Position numbers and translations under genes: made by a program. Shown here piece by piece: positions 42,431 through 50,314 of a stretch of 64,000 nucleotides of DNA. Origin of the DNA: VRUE01 sp963796705. Its GTDB lineage: Bacteria > Actinomycetota > Thermoleophilia > Solirubrobacterales > 70-9. How positions within the stretch are numbered: position 1 is the stretch's first letter; each line of letters starts with the position of its first letter. The notes under the pieces are model-generated. The model ran no database searches, was not told the origin of the DNA, and worked only from the letters and a program-made list of their open reading frames with translations. The stretch is from assembly GCA_963796705.1 (NCBI GenBank), contig CAWCMK010000001.1:650697-714696 (forward strand), given 5' to 3'.

Positions 42431-44208
42431 TGCACATCTCCTTCCAGGCCCCGGGGGGCCAGTGTCGGTTGCCGAGACAACTCGCCTCGGGTGGCTGCGC
42501 CCATCACCGATCTGGGTGCGGGCGCTGTTCGCGAAAGCCGTTGCCAGGGGGGCACCACCCGGGCGCGGCGGGCGCGGGTGGTGCCCCCCTCGTCGAGGCG
42601 GGCGACGTAGGCCTCGCCGCGCCCGAGGCGCTGCAGCTCAGAGGGGTTGACCTCGAAGCGGTAGCCGCGGGTGCGGGTGCCCTCGCTCGTGGGCAGGCCG
42701 AAACGGTCGGTGCGGATCGTCGACTGCCAGGTCGGCACGGCGCCGATCAACTCGGCTACCCACTCGGCATCGGCCTGCTCACCGATCCGGTGGCAGATGA
42801 TCGCCGAGATGGTGGCGCCGATGCGCTCGCGCACCGCCGGGCCCGCGGCGCGCAGGTCGGCCAGCGTCTGGGTGCCGAGGGCGACGCTGACCCCGGCGGC
42901 GCGACCGCGGGCGTAGAGGCGCTCCAGTGCCGGCGCCTCGAGCGCTCCGAACTCATCGATCGCGACGAAGGTGCCGACGCCACCTCCCATCAGGGCGCTG
43001 GCGGCGGCGCCGAGGTCGAGCAGGACCATCTGGGCGATCGCCCGACCGACGTTGCCGGTGCGGTCGGTGTCGAAGCGAAAGTAGGCGACCTCGCGGCGCT
43101 CGATCGCCTCGCGCAGGTCAAAGACCCTCGCCCTGGAGCGCTCGGGATCGAGCCAGTCTCGGGCGAACTCCGAGGAGGCGAGGTTCTGGAGACGGGCGCC
43201 GAGGCCGGCGATCGCCCGCTGCTGGTCAGAGCGCAGCCCGCGTACGGTGGCCGTCACCTCCTCGCCCCCGGCGGCGTCCTCACAGGTGAGCGCCAGGTTT
43301 TCGAGCTCGGTGGGCTCGCAGTAGCGAGCGACACTCGCCAGGGTGACCGGCTGCTCGCTGCGATCGAGGGTGCGCAGGACGAGTCGCAGGAAGGGAGAGG
43401 CGGCCTGGCGGTAAAAGCCGGCGTCGCTGGAACCCCAGCTCTCGACCGCGATCAGTCGCTCGGAGCGCTCGTCGACCGAACCGTGCGCCAACGGGTCATA
43501 GGTACCTGGACCCGCAGGCGAGAGCAGGTGAAAGGCGGTGCCCGCCGCGGCGGCGGCAGCCTCGGCGGATTGGCGCAGCATCTCGTCGGTCTTCGCCTCG
43601 AGGACGACAGCGCCGAAGCGCGAGCGGGCGACGTAGTCGACCAGCAGGGCGGCGAGCGAGGTCGTCTTGCCGGCGCCGGTGGCGCCGGGGATGAGGACAT
43701 GCCGGCCCGACTCGGCGCTGCCGCGACCGATCGAAGCCAGCTCGCCCTTTGCCGTACGGCCCAGCGGCACCTGATCGGCGAGCGTCTCGCGCACACGCGG
43801 GCCAGCGGTGAGGCGAGGGCGGAGCGCATCGAGCAGGCCGCGACGATCCCTGGCGGCGGCCTCGCGATCGCCGCCCGATCGACGGTCCTCGATCTGCAGG
43901 TGAAGGCCGAGGCCCAGCGAGCCGGCGGCGAGGCCAAGCGCGAAGGCGAGCGGGCCGAGGGCGCCGCGCAGATCGAGCAGGCCGAGCCGGAGCAAGGCGG
44001 CGATCAGCAAGGCCGGCGCCAGGGCGAGAACGCCCCAGCTCCAGGCGAGACCGCGGCGGCGCAGGAGGGTGGCGAGGAGGGCCCCGATCGTGGCGCCGAC
44101 GAAAAGACAGACGACCGCGGTCAGCGCGAGATGGGCGGCCCCTGTGAGGCGACTGAGTGCCGACAATCCTCGGTGGCTGGCGAGAAGCTGGCTGTGGCGG
44201 GGCCTCAT
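42427..44208 (-). CDS. VirD4/TraG-like type IV coupling protein with membrane helices
   Basis: 593 residues. Two to four N-terminal membrane helices (LTAVVCLFVGATIGALLATL, LALAPALLIAALLRLGLLDL), then Walker A HVLIPGATGAGKTTSLAALL near residue 176 and Walker B VGTFVAIDEFGALEAPALER near 416, with VALGTQTLADLRAAGPAVRE as the sensor block. This is the full-length coupling-protein plan that brings the DNA strand to the channel. The last 55 residues are encoded across a perfect 15-bp inverted repeat (42547-42589). It overlaps the ssb start by 4 bases. Confidence 0.87.
   Translation of the reverse strand: MRPRHSQLLASHRGLSALSRLTGAAHLALTAVVCLFVGATIGALLATLLRRRGLAWSWGVLALAPALLIAALLRLGLLDLRGALGPLAFALGLAAGSLGLGLHLQIEDRRSGGDREAAARDRRGLLDALRPRLTAGPRVRETLADQVPLGRTAKGELASIGRGSAESGRHVLIPGATGAGKTTSLAALLVDYVARSRFGAVVLEAKTDEMLRQSAEAAAAAAGTAFHLLSPAGPGTYDPLAHGSVDERSERLIAVESWGSSDAGFYRQAASPFLRLVLRTLDRSEQPVTLASVARYCEPTELENLALTCEDAAGGEEVTATVRGLRSDQQRAIAGLGARLQNLASSEFARDWLDPERSRARVFDLREAIERREVAYFRFDTDRTGNVGRAIAQMVLLDLGAAASALMGGGVGTFVAIDEFGALEAPALERLYARGRAAGVSVALGTQTLADLRAAGPAVRERIGATISAIICHRIGEQADAEWVAELIGAVPTWQSTIRTDRFGLPTSEGTRTRGYRFEVNPSELQRLGRGEAYVARLDEGGTTRARRARVVPPWQRLSRTAPAPRSVMGAATRGELSRQPTLAPRGLEGDVQ
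42547..42589. repeat. Perfect 15-bp inverted repeat inside the 3' end of the coupling-protein gene
   Basis: GGGGGGCACCACCCG (42547-42561) is mirrored by CGGGTGGTGCCCCCC (42575-42589) with a 13-base loop. It translates as part of the coupling protein (EGGTTRARRARVVPP). A coding region rarely holds such a perfect stem, so it may be a message-level control element or an inserted small repeat. No T-run follows on either strand. Confidence 0.8.
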
Positions 44209-44260
44209 TCAGGGACAAGACGGCAAGCAGAGGCCGAGCGTCCCACCCCAAGCCCCCGGC

Positions 44261-44542
44261 TCATGACGCACCCGTCTTCCAGTGCGCCGAGGAGCCGTAG
44301 CCGCTGATCTCGAACTCGCGCACCGCTGCGGCACCGCCGCGAGCGGCCATCTCGTGACTGATCTGTTCGGACTCGATTCGGCGCTCGACGTAACTGGCTC
44401 GCCGGCGACCCTTGAGCCGTTCGATCTCGCTCGAGGCCTGCGCCGTCGTCTGCGGGTAGGCGAACGACTCTCCGCGCTGCATCGCCAGGTTTCGCAGGTA
44501 GCGGAGCTGCTTTGTGGTGGGTGGCTGATCGGTGAGGTTCAT
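44261..44542 (-). CDS. Small DUF3072-like protein
   Basis: 93 residues: PPTTKQLRYLRNLAMQRGES then YPQTTAQASSEIERLKGRRR. The T-x-x-Q-x-x-Y-L-x-x-L-A then T-x-A-x-A-S-x-x-I-x-x-L pattern is that of the DUF3072 helical domain found on actinobacterial mobile DNA. The function is unknown. GGAGG precedes the ATG by 6 bases. It has the structured upstream leader described at 44543-44700. Confidence 0.65.
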   Translation of the reverse strand: MNLTDQPPTTKQLRYLRNLAMQRGESFAYPQTTAQASSEIERLKGRRRASYVERRIESEQISHEMAARGGAAAVREFEISGYGSSAHWKTGAS

Positions 44543-44700
44543 CGCTGCCTCCTTCGTGGTGGGTCTTCGCCTGCGAAGCGAGTGGGCACGCAGTCAATTG
44601 CCGCCGCCGCACCGCAGGGGAAGGGAACGGAGTGACCTTGCGGCGGCGGCTGCTGCGGGCAGAATCGAGCGCAGCGGCGAAGGGCTGCCAGCGTGGGCGC
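44543..44700 (-). repeat. Structured leader repeat, copy A
   Basis: Non-coding spacer between two element genes. It shares blocks with the spacers at 45757 and 46273: GGGGAAGGGAACGGAGTGAC (44617-44636, continuing CTTGCG) and GGGCAGAATCGAGCG (44657-44671). GCCGCCGC and GCGGCGGC arms around 44600-44650 can form a stem. Confidence 0.55.
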
Positions 44701-44708
44701 CAACGACC

Positions 44709-45368
44709 TCAGAGCTCCTGCACCGAGATGACGCTCTCGGTCCGGGTCCGCTCGACGGCGCGGCGGACGTAGGGCAGGGTGCGGGGTGCGCATCGGTAGA
44801 CGATTCGCGTGAGGCGTCTCTCGATCACCGCGTGGCGCCAGGCGCGCATCAGCTCGTCAAGTCGGGCCGCACCCTTGGTCGAGAGCTCGACCTCGATCGC
44901 CTCGCTGGGTAGGCCGTCTTCGCCGACGCGGATCAGGTCGGCGCGGTGGAAGCGGCCGCCGGGCAGCTGCGCTGAGAGCAGGTGCTCACCGGCGGCGCGC
45001 TCATGGGCGAAGATCTCGCGCTCGGAGAGCAGCCGCTGGCCGGAGCGCTCGAGCGCTGCAGCGAGGTCGGCGACGACGGTGTCGTGGCTGAGCGCCGCCG
45101 CCGAGACTCGAGCCGTGCGGAGTTCGCGCCGACCGGCCGCCCGCAGCCCCGATTTCGTCGCCACCGAGAGCGGGCCATTGTCGCCGAAGCCGCGCACGAC
45201 GCGGATCAGCTCCGCCTTTCGCAGGCGGCCCTCGCGGACGATTGTCACCGTGCGAGCCGTCCCCGCCCACCTCGCGACGGAGCGACGGGGGACTACACCG
45301 AAGCGGGCGATGAACTCAAGCACCTCGAGGTCGCGGGCGCTGATGTGATCTGTTCTCTTTCCACCCAT
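44709..45368 (-). CDS. Replication-relaxation (Replic_Relax) family protein, third copy
   Basis: 219 residues. Winged helix DLEVLEFIARFGVVPRRSVA and VREGRLRKAELIRVVRGFGD, then LSHDTVVADLAAALERSGQR and EAIEVELSTKGAARLDELMR, the family's second domain with its E-V-E-L strand. Of the three copies this one keeps the acidic residues of that strand best and has the fullest domain. It may be the transfer-initiation protein of the element. It is upstream of the DUF3072-like gene and the coupling protein. Confidence 0.75.
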   Translation of the reverse strand: MGGKRTDHISARDLEVLEFIARFGVVPRRSVARWAGTARTVTIVREGRLRKAELIRVVRGFGDNGPLSVATKSGLRAAGRRELRTARVSAAALSHDTVVADLAAALERSGQRLLSEREIFAHERAAGEHLLSAQLPGGRFHRADLIRVGEDGLPSEAIEVELSTKGAARLDELMRAWRHAVIERRLTRIVYRCAPRTLPYVRRAVERTRTESVISVQEL

Positions 45369-45410
45369 GGCGGCTAGACGCTCCTCTCGCGAGGTTGGGG
45401 ACAGCAGGCA

Positions 45411-45444
45411 AAGGCCCGGCGCCCCAAATGGGGCGCCGGGCCTT
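45411..45444 (-). terminator. Strong hairpin between the SSB-like and Replic_Relax genes
   Basis: AAGGCCCGGCGCCCC (45411-45425), a 4-base loop and GGGGCGCCGGGCCTT (45430-45444) form a perfect 15-bp stem. It lies 25 bases after the stop of the SSB-like gene at 45469 and before the Replic_Relax start. On the minus strand a short T-run follows. It is probably a terminator or an mRNA end-protecting stem. Confidence 0.7.
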
Positions 45445-45468
45445 GGTGAGGGTCTCTGCGCTTGACCG

Positions 45469-45756
45469 CTACGCGGCGGTCAGCTCGCGGACGATCACCG
45501 AGTGCCTGGAGCGCTTCTCGCCCGAGTCGGTTTGCCACTCGGAGTAGCGCAGGGAGCCGGAGATCTCGATCTCGGCGCCCTTCTTCAACTCGGCGCTGGC
45601 CTCGGCCTGCTCGCCGAAGGCGACAACGTCGATGAAGACGGTCGGGGCCTTGCCGGTTCCGTTGACCGCGAGGCGCATGTCGCAGACCTTGGTCTCGGAG
45701 CGCTCGGCGTACTCGGAATCGCGGGTGAGACGGCCGTGGAGCTTGACGATGTTCAT
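45469..45756 (-). CDS. SSB-like OB-fold protein (second)
   Basis: ATG 45756 follows an AAGGAAGGA site. 95 residues: MNIVKLHGRLTRDSEYAERS, KVCDMRLAVNGTGKAPTVFI, EIEISGSLRYSEWQTDSGEK. This is an OB fold without any C-terminal tail, shorter than SSB at 42080, with SRHSVIVRELTAA as the last strand. It likely binds single strands, but without the tail it cannot recruit the usual SSB partners. Confidence 0.82.
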   Translation of the reverse strand: MNIVKLHGRLTRDSEYAERSETKVCDMRLAVNGTGKAPTVFIDVVAFGEQAEASAELKKGAEIEISGSLRYSEWQTDSGEKRSRHSVIVRELTAA

Positions 45757-45942
45757 TTTGTCCTTCCTTTCGCCCGCTGGGGCGGTGTTTGCTTGCGAAA
45801 CGACCTGGCCCCGGAAAGGCGAGGCGCGCACCGAGCGAAGCGAGGGGAAGGGAGCGCAGCGACCTTGCGCGGTGAGCCGACGGGGCAAAATCGAGTGGAG
45901 CTGCAAACGCGGCCAGCGGCGAGGAGAAGCGACAAGACTTCA
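45757..45942 (-). repeat. Structured leader repeat, copy B
   Basis: The spacer holds GGGGAAGGGAGCGCAGCGAC (45844-45863, continuing CTTGCG; compare copy A), GGGGCAAAATCGAG (45882-45895; compare copies A and C) and GCTTGCGAAACGACCTGGCC (45791-45810; compare copy C). No coding potential is supported. Confidence 0.6.
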
Positions 45943-46272
45943 TCAGTCCTCGATCCCGATCTCAGTTGCCCGATCAGGCGCTGCCGAACCGACGCCCTGC
46001 ACGTCGCGAGCAAGAACCGTGTGCCGATACATACGCCGTGGGCCGGGCCAGCGCTCCGAGCGAAGGTGCCCGCTGATCGCGACTCGATCTCCCTGTGCCA
46101 GCTCGGCGGCGAGGCGCTCGGCCAGGCCTCGCATCGAGACGACCAGGACATAGAGGGTGTGATGCTCGAAGCGTCCGCTCACCTTGAGCCAGAACTGGCA
46201 TACATCACGGCCGGGCATGCCGAGCAATTCGGGCGCTGAATCGACCTCGCCAAAGAGGCTGACGTTGTTCAT
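45943..46272 (-). CDS. SSB-like OB-fold protein (third)
   Basis: 109 residues: MNNVSLFGEVDSAPELLGMP, CQFWLKVSGRFEHHTLYVLV, DRVAISGHLRSERWPGPRRM. The strand order is that of the OB fold, but the DNA-binding residues differ clearly from the other two proteins. AAAGGAG precedes the start. Three OB-fold proteins in one element suggest that each has a specialised partner or strand. Confidence 0.72.
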   Translation of the reverse strand: MNNVSLFGEVDSAPELLGMPGRDVCQFWLKVSGRFEHHTLYVLVVSMRGLAERLAAELAQGDRVAISGHLRSERWPGPRRMYRHTVLARDVQGVGSAAPDRATEIGIED

Positions 46273-46422
46273 CGATCACTCCTTTCCAGGCCGTGGGCCT
46301 GCGCTTCGCTTGCGCGGCGACCCGGCCCCGTCAGGGGCCAAAATCGAGCGGGCTGCGAGCGCAGGCACAGGAGGGTCTTTGCGAGCAACGGCGGCGGCGG
46401 CTGAGCGAAGACAGCGCTACGT
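46273..46422 (-). repeat. Structured leader repeat, copy C
   Basis: The spacer holds GGGGCCAAAATCGAG (46334-46348) and CGCTTGCGCGGCGACCCGGC (46307-46326), both matching copy B. The CAGGCC/GGCCTG arms can pair. It lies between the third OB-fold gene and the gene at 46423. Confidence 0.6.
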
Positions 46423-46755
46423 TCAGCGCGTCGAGATCGCCGCCAGCAGCTCATCGGCAACCTCCGTCTCGGTGTCACCGAGCAGCGTCGCGATCGCCTC
46501 GGTGCCCATCGGGCAAGCGTCGAGGCGCCGCGCCTGGTCGACGTAGTCGCCGATGAAAGCCGCCAACTGCTCGCGACAGTGGAAGCCGCGATCGACGACA
46601 TAGCCTCGGGCGCGGCCCCCGGAAGGCCGGTCGGTCACCTCGAGGCCACCACGGCGGCGCCAGCCGGTCAGCATCCGCTCGCCAGTGGAAACCCGGTAAC
46701 GGGCCAGTTCGGCGCCGTCAGCGATTGCGTCGATGTCGAGTCGTTCGGTGGTCAT
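46423..46755 (-). CDS. Small protein of unknown function at the element's promoter end
   Basis: ATG 46755 has GGGAGG 6 bases upstream. 110 residues: MTTERLDIDAIADGAELARY then RVSTGERMLTGWRRRGGLEV and HCREQLAAFIGDYVDQARRL. The first half could be a winged-helix-like DNA-binding segment. I do not recognise the family. As the outermost minus-strand gene it would be transcribed first, together with the OB-fold genes. Confidence 0.6.
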   Translation of the reverse strand: MTTERLDIDAIADGAELARYRVSTGERMLTGWRRRGGLEVTDRPSGGRARGYVVDRGFHCREQLAAFIGDYVDQARRLDACPMGTEAIATLLGDTETEVADELLAAISTR

Positions 46756-47465
46756 TGAAACCTCCCGTGTCGGTGGATCGAACGAGCGGGTCATCCGCAC
46801 CGGGAAGCCGAGGACGGAACCCCGAAGCCGCAGGCGAAGGGGCCGAAGGAGGCCCTATGCGGGCCTTGCAGTCCTCGGCGCAGGTGCCAGGATGACCGGC
46901 CTCGATCCACCCTCGGGAGATGCCGCCGAAAGGCCTGGGAAAGACCAGATCAAAGTCACGAGCAGGTCTGTCCAAGGAGCCGCTCAGGTAAGCCGGCTTG
47001 GCAGTCCACGCTCAGCGGCCCACCTCAGCCGCCCGCCGTCCTAGCCGTCCGATCGCCTCGCTGCCCTTCCGACCCACTGACAAAAAGCCCGCCCGACGAT
47101 TCCAACGGCCTCACAAAAACTCCCGTCTTCGTTCGAATCACCCCACCTCTCCGTGCACCTTCTCCACCCCCACCCCGCCACGCTCCTGGCACCGCGCCGC
47201 AGCTTCCCCAGCCCACCTCGTCCCGTCACGCCAACCCTGCCCAACCCCCCTGACCCCGACCACTCACAATCGTGTGGGGGCGGGGTCAGGGGGGTTGGGC
47301 GGCGGAGGTGGGAAGCGGCGGGGAAATTGCTGCGAGGGGTGGATTCGCGGCGCGGTGCGGCTCGACGTTCGCAGCAGCGGGGTGTCCCCAACAGGTGTCC
47401 GCTTGCGTCCTGGTGTCAGAAGTCAGAAGCTTGGGTAGCGGACAGCACAAGACAGGAGGCAGCCG
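46756..47465. other. Long non-coding region with a large palindrome; likely promoter/origin region
   Basis: About 700 bases without a supported gene, between the divergent element genes (minus) and the exported-protein gene (plus). It contains C-rich tracts (about 47070-47260) and the perfect palindrome at 47239-47300. On conjugative elements such a place commonly holds oriT or a replication origin together with the main promoters. Confidence 0.5.
47239..47300. repeat. Perfect 20-bp-stem palindrome (candidate oriT/origin)
   Basis: GCCCAACCCCCCTGACCCCG (47239-47258) is exactly complementary to CGGGGTCAGGGGGGTTGGGC (47281-47300). The 22-base loop itself contains CCAC and GTGG, so the stem can extend. 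It is AT-poor and has no T-run, so a plain terminator is unlikely. Confidence 0.85.
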
Positions 47466-49082
47466 ATGAGCGCCAGGCAGACCACCGTTTCGGCAAGCCC
47501 GCGGGCGAGGGGGTCTCGCGCGCGCGGCGCGCGGACCTTGGGGAAGCTGACGGCGGCGCTGGCGGCGCTGGCGCTGCTCGTCGCGGCGGCGGCGGAACCG
47601 GCGGCGGCCGGTCCGGCGCGGTTCATCACCGAGGTCTGCGACTCGGCGCTGCCCGGCGGGGGGACGCCGCCGGGCAGCGCGAAGTTCACCGTCGACCCCG
47701 GCGTCCACCTGGCCGGTGCGAACACCTGCGGCTCGCCGGGCGGCTCGCTATCGATCACCGAGACCGGCCCGGTGGAAGCAAACTATGCGTTCTGGAGCGT
47801 GACGCTGCCGGTGACGCCAGGGGGCAGCATCGGCTCCTACACGGTGGCGGCCGCCGCCTGCGCGCCGAATCAGAGCACGGTCGCCTTCGCGGTGGAACGC
47901 AGCTGGCCGACCTTCTCCTGCAGTGAAGAACAGCGGATCTTCCGGGGCGGCGGGCTGTTCGGGGATTGGATCTGGCTCGGCTGCAACGGAAACGGGCCGG
48001 CCTGCTCGGCGGGCACCTGGATCGCCGCCCACTACTTCGCCGCGACGGAGGACGATCCCAACGCGCCGACGGTGGGCGGCGTGGGTGGCTCGCTGCTCTC
48101 CGGCGGCCAGGTGCGGGGCCACCAGACGATCTCCGCGCATCTCGCCGACAAGGGAGGTGGCCTCTCCGAAGCGGCGGTGCTGGTCAACGGCGTCGCGGTC
48201 GGTGCGAAGCACGAGTCCTGCGAAACCGCGCAGGCCCACAACCCCGACGTGCTGGGCACGGTGGCGGTGAGCGCGACGCCCTGTCCGACGAGCGATCAGG
48301 TCGAATGGACGCTCGACACGCAGAGCTATCCGTTTCATGACGGGACCAACCTGGTGGCGGTCTGCGGTTATGACTTCTCGACGCTGAACGAGCCGAACGA
48401 GGGCTGCTCGGAAACGCAAAGGCTCGACGTTGACAACTCCTGCACGCCATCGGCGGTGGAAGGTGGCGAAGTCCTGAGCGCGCAGTTCTCGAAGTCAAAC
48501 CGCGAAACGCTGACAGTCGGATACGGCCACGAGGCTGACGTGGTCGGCCAGTTGAGCAACGACGCCGGCGAGCCGGTGCCCGGGGCGACGCTGTGCGTGA
48601 AGATGCAGACGCTGGGGATCGCCGCGCAGGCGGCCGACGTCGGCACGGTGCAGACCGACGCCAGCGGCCGCTACAGCTACTCGGTACCGCCGGGGCCCGA
48701 CCGCGAAGTGCAGATCGGCTACCGCCACGACGCCCACCAGATCGCGCGCGAGGTGCGCTACTACGCCCATGTGAGACCGAGCCTGAAGCTCGGCCCGCCG
48801 GCGTTGCGGAATGGACAGAGGGTGCACCTCTGGGGCCGGCTGCCGGGACCGCGGGCCGGGAGGCGGGTGGTGATCATCCAGGCGAACGTTCCGGGCTCGC
48901 CGCGCTGGATCACGTTCCGCAAGGCGACGACGAGCGGGCGAGGCTCGTTCGTCGCCAGCTACCGGTTCAACTCAACGACACGGCGGACCCGCTATCGATT
49001 CCGGGCGCTGGTTCCAAGGCAGGCGGGGTATCCCTGGGTTGAAGGACACAGTCGAGCGGTGGCGGTGCTGGTGAAGCCGTGA
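47466..49082 (+). CDS. Large exported protein with Ig-like/carboxypeptidase-regulatory-like domain
   Basis: 538 residues. Signal peptide at about 25-50 (LTAALAALALLVAAAAEPAAA), then two to three beta-rich regions with many Cys pairs. Around residue 350 GHEADVVGQLSNDAGEPVPG and TDASGRYSYSVPPGPDREVQ form a carboxypeptidase-regulatory-like beta-sandwich. The end (RVVIIQANVPGSPRWITFRK, YRFRALVPRQAGYPWVEGHS) is a further sandwich often found C-terminally in exported proteins of this group. It is transcribed away from the conjugation genes and looks like cell-surface cargo. Whether it belongs to the element is open. Confidence 0.75.
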   Translation: MSARQTTVSASPRARGSRARGARTLGKLTAALAALALLVAAAAEPAAAGPARFITEVCDSALPGGGTPPGSAKFTVDPGVHLAGANTCGSPGGSLSITETGPVEANYAFWSVTLPVTPGGSIGSYTVAAAACAPNQSTVAFAVERSWPTFSCSEEQRIFRGGGLFGDWIWLGCNGNGPACSAGTWIAAHYFAATEDDPNAPTVGGVGGSLLSGGQVRGHQTISAHLADKGGGLSEAAVLVNGVAVGAKHESCETAQAHNPDVLGTVAVSATPCPTSDQVEWTLDTQSYPFHDGTNLVAVCGYDFSTLNEPNEGCSETQRLDVDNSCTPSAVEGGEVLSAQFSKSNRETLTVGYGHEADVVGQLSNDAGEPVPGATLCVKMQTLGIAAQAADVGTVQTDASGRYSYSVPPGPDREVQIGYRHDAHQIAREVRYYAHVRPSLKLGPPALRNGQRVHLWGRLPGPRAGRRVVIIQANVPGSPRWITFRKATTSGRGSFVASYRFNSTTRRTRYRFRALVPRQAGYPWVEGHSRAVAVLVKP

Positions 49083-49271
49083 GCTAGCGCGAATGTGGGG
49101 CCGCTCACGATAGATGGCCAAATGAGGCCTAGCTTCAGTGGACACTCGACCATCGTGGAGCGCTGTCACCGAGAGGCAGCGGCCGGCTTGTTAGCACCTT
49201 TGAGGAGGAGCTCGGCGCCGCTTGGGTGTCGGCGCGCTAACGCTCTGTACGCGGAGCGGCGCGACTATACG

Positions 49272-49676
49272 ATGGTCCCCGTGCATCGGGACTTCCTGAG
49301 CAAGCTGACGCTCAACGGCCTGATCTGGGGCCGGATGACGTTCGGCGCTGCGGCTTGGCTGGCGCCACGGCCCGTCGGCAATGCGGTCGGTCTCGATGTG
49401 AGCGGGAATCCACAGGCCGTCTACCTGGCTCGGATCATGGCCGTGCGTGATTTCGTTCTCGCCTGTGGTGCTTACGGAACCGAGGGAGAGGTTCAGCGCC
49501 AGTGGCTGCTCGCTGGTCTGGTGTGCGACAGCGCCGACACTCTCGCTGGGGTCGCCGCGGGACGCGGCGGATATCTACCGAAGCGCACGAGCTTCTACCT
49601 GGCCGGGTTCGCCCTTTCGGGCGTGGCTGCGGCAGTGGCTGTCCTGACGATCCAGCCGTCCTCACCGTCCTCGTAG
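49272..49676 (+). CDS. Small integral membrane protein (DUF4267-like)
   Basis: 134 residues with four hydrophobic helices. LNGLIWGRMTFGAAAWLAPR, ARIMAVRDFVLACGAYGTEG and LLAGLVCDSADTLAGVAAGR resemble the DUF4267-type layout (short helices around conserved R-D-x-x-x-x and D-x-x-D). ATG 49272 is used; GTG 49281 is possible. The function is unknown. Confidence 0.65.
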   Translation: MVPVHRDFLSKLTLNGLIWGRMTFGAAAWLAPRPVGNAVGLDVSGNPQAVYLARIMAVRDFVLACGAYGTEGEVQRQWLLAGLVCDSADTLAGVAAGRGGYLPKRTSFYLAGFALSGVAAAVAVLTIQPSSPSS

Positions 49677-49738
49677 ACGATCGTCAGATCGAGCGCTTGC
49701 ATGGCTTAAACGATAGCCAGACCAACCCGGTCGGAGGG

Positions 49739-50314
49739 CTACTTGAGGCAGATCGCCTGGACTTCGGCGGCGGCGCTACCGCCGGAGTTGCTGGTGATCC
49801 GACCCAGATATCCGGAGGTGGTCGAGTTGCTGTAGGGCAGCGACTCGAGGACGCCGACTTCGCGGTTGCCGGGATTGGTGAAGACGATGCCGCCGGTGAG
49901 GAGCCGTTCGCCGGTCGCGCAGGCGGCGTTTGCGGAATCGGATGCGGTCCATGTTCCATTTTCTGCGACGGCGTCGACATCGGCCATTGGAGCCGTATGC
50001 AGAGTCACTGAACCCAACGCCCCCCCATACACCGAACCTGGGGCGAGGGCGGCGGCGGTGACCGCGTCGTTCGCAAGCGCTGCGGGGCCGACCGCGCCCG
50101 GCTTCAGCGCCTCGGCGGTGACGGCGCCCTTGGCGAGGGCCTTGGCGTGGACGGCGCCCTTGGCAAGCGTATTGGCGGTGACCGCGCCCTTGGCGATGTC
50201 GCCCTTGCGGACGACGATCTTCTGGCCGCCGAAGGCGTTGGCGTTGCCGGCGATGGCGACGATCAGGGCGAGGGTGCCGAGGACGGTTCCCGGCGAGGGT
50301 CGCTTCAGCTTCAC
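49739..50314 (-). CDS. Exported protein with tandem KGAV-type repeats
   Basis: 191 residues. Signal peptide (MKLKRPSPGTVLGTLALIVA, then AIAGNANA), followed by about six imperfect repeats of nine to ten residues (KGAVTANTLA, KGAVHAKALA, KGAVTAEALK, PGAVGPAALA, NDAVTAAALA, PGSVYGGALG). A 90-residue Cys-containing domain (CATGERLLTGGIVFTNPGNR) ends the protein. The same N-terminal block style occurs in the collagen-like protein at 4424. The repeats probably form a regular beta or coiled structure. It is a surface protein of unknown role. Confidence 0.75.
   Translation of the reverse strand: MKLKRPSPGTVLGTLALIVAIAGNANAFGGQKIVVRKGDIAKGAVTANTLAKGAVHAKALAKGAVTAEALKPGAVGPAALANDAVTAAALAPGSVYGGALGSVTLHTAPMADVDAVAENGTWTASDSANAACATGERLLTGGIVFTNPGNREVGVLESLPYSNSTTSGYLGRITSNSGGSAAAEVQAICLK

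Larger units (their letters stand above)
26378..47465 (-). mobile_element. Integrative conjugative element (approximate span)
   Basis: Almost all genes in this span lie on the minus strand and form a conjugation package: integrase, excisionase-like HTH, Replic_Relax proteins, VirD4-like ATPases, VirB4, TcpE- and TcpC-like proteins, VirB6/TrbL-like channel, wall hydrolase, pilin-like protein and ssDNA-binding proteins. The left end is set by the integrase. The right end is not known: cargo genes and a decayed second set of transfer genes continue to about 58.0 kb. No attL/attR pair was identified. Confidence 0.75.

Noticed and set aside
44543..46422. CRISPR-like array from the repeated spacers
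   Set aside because: The shared blocks are irregular in spacing and lie in separate intergenic regions; there is no repeat-spacer periodicity and no cas gene.
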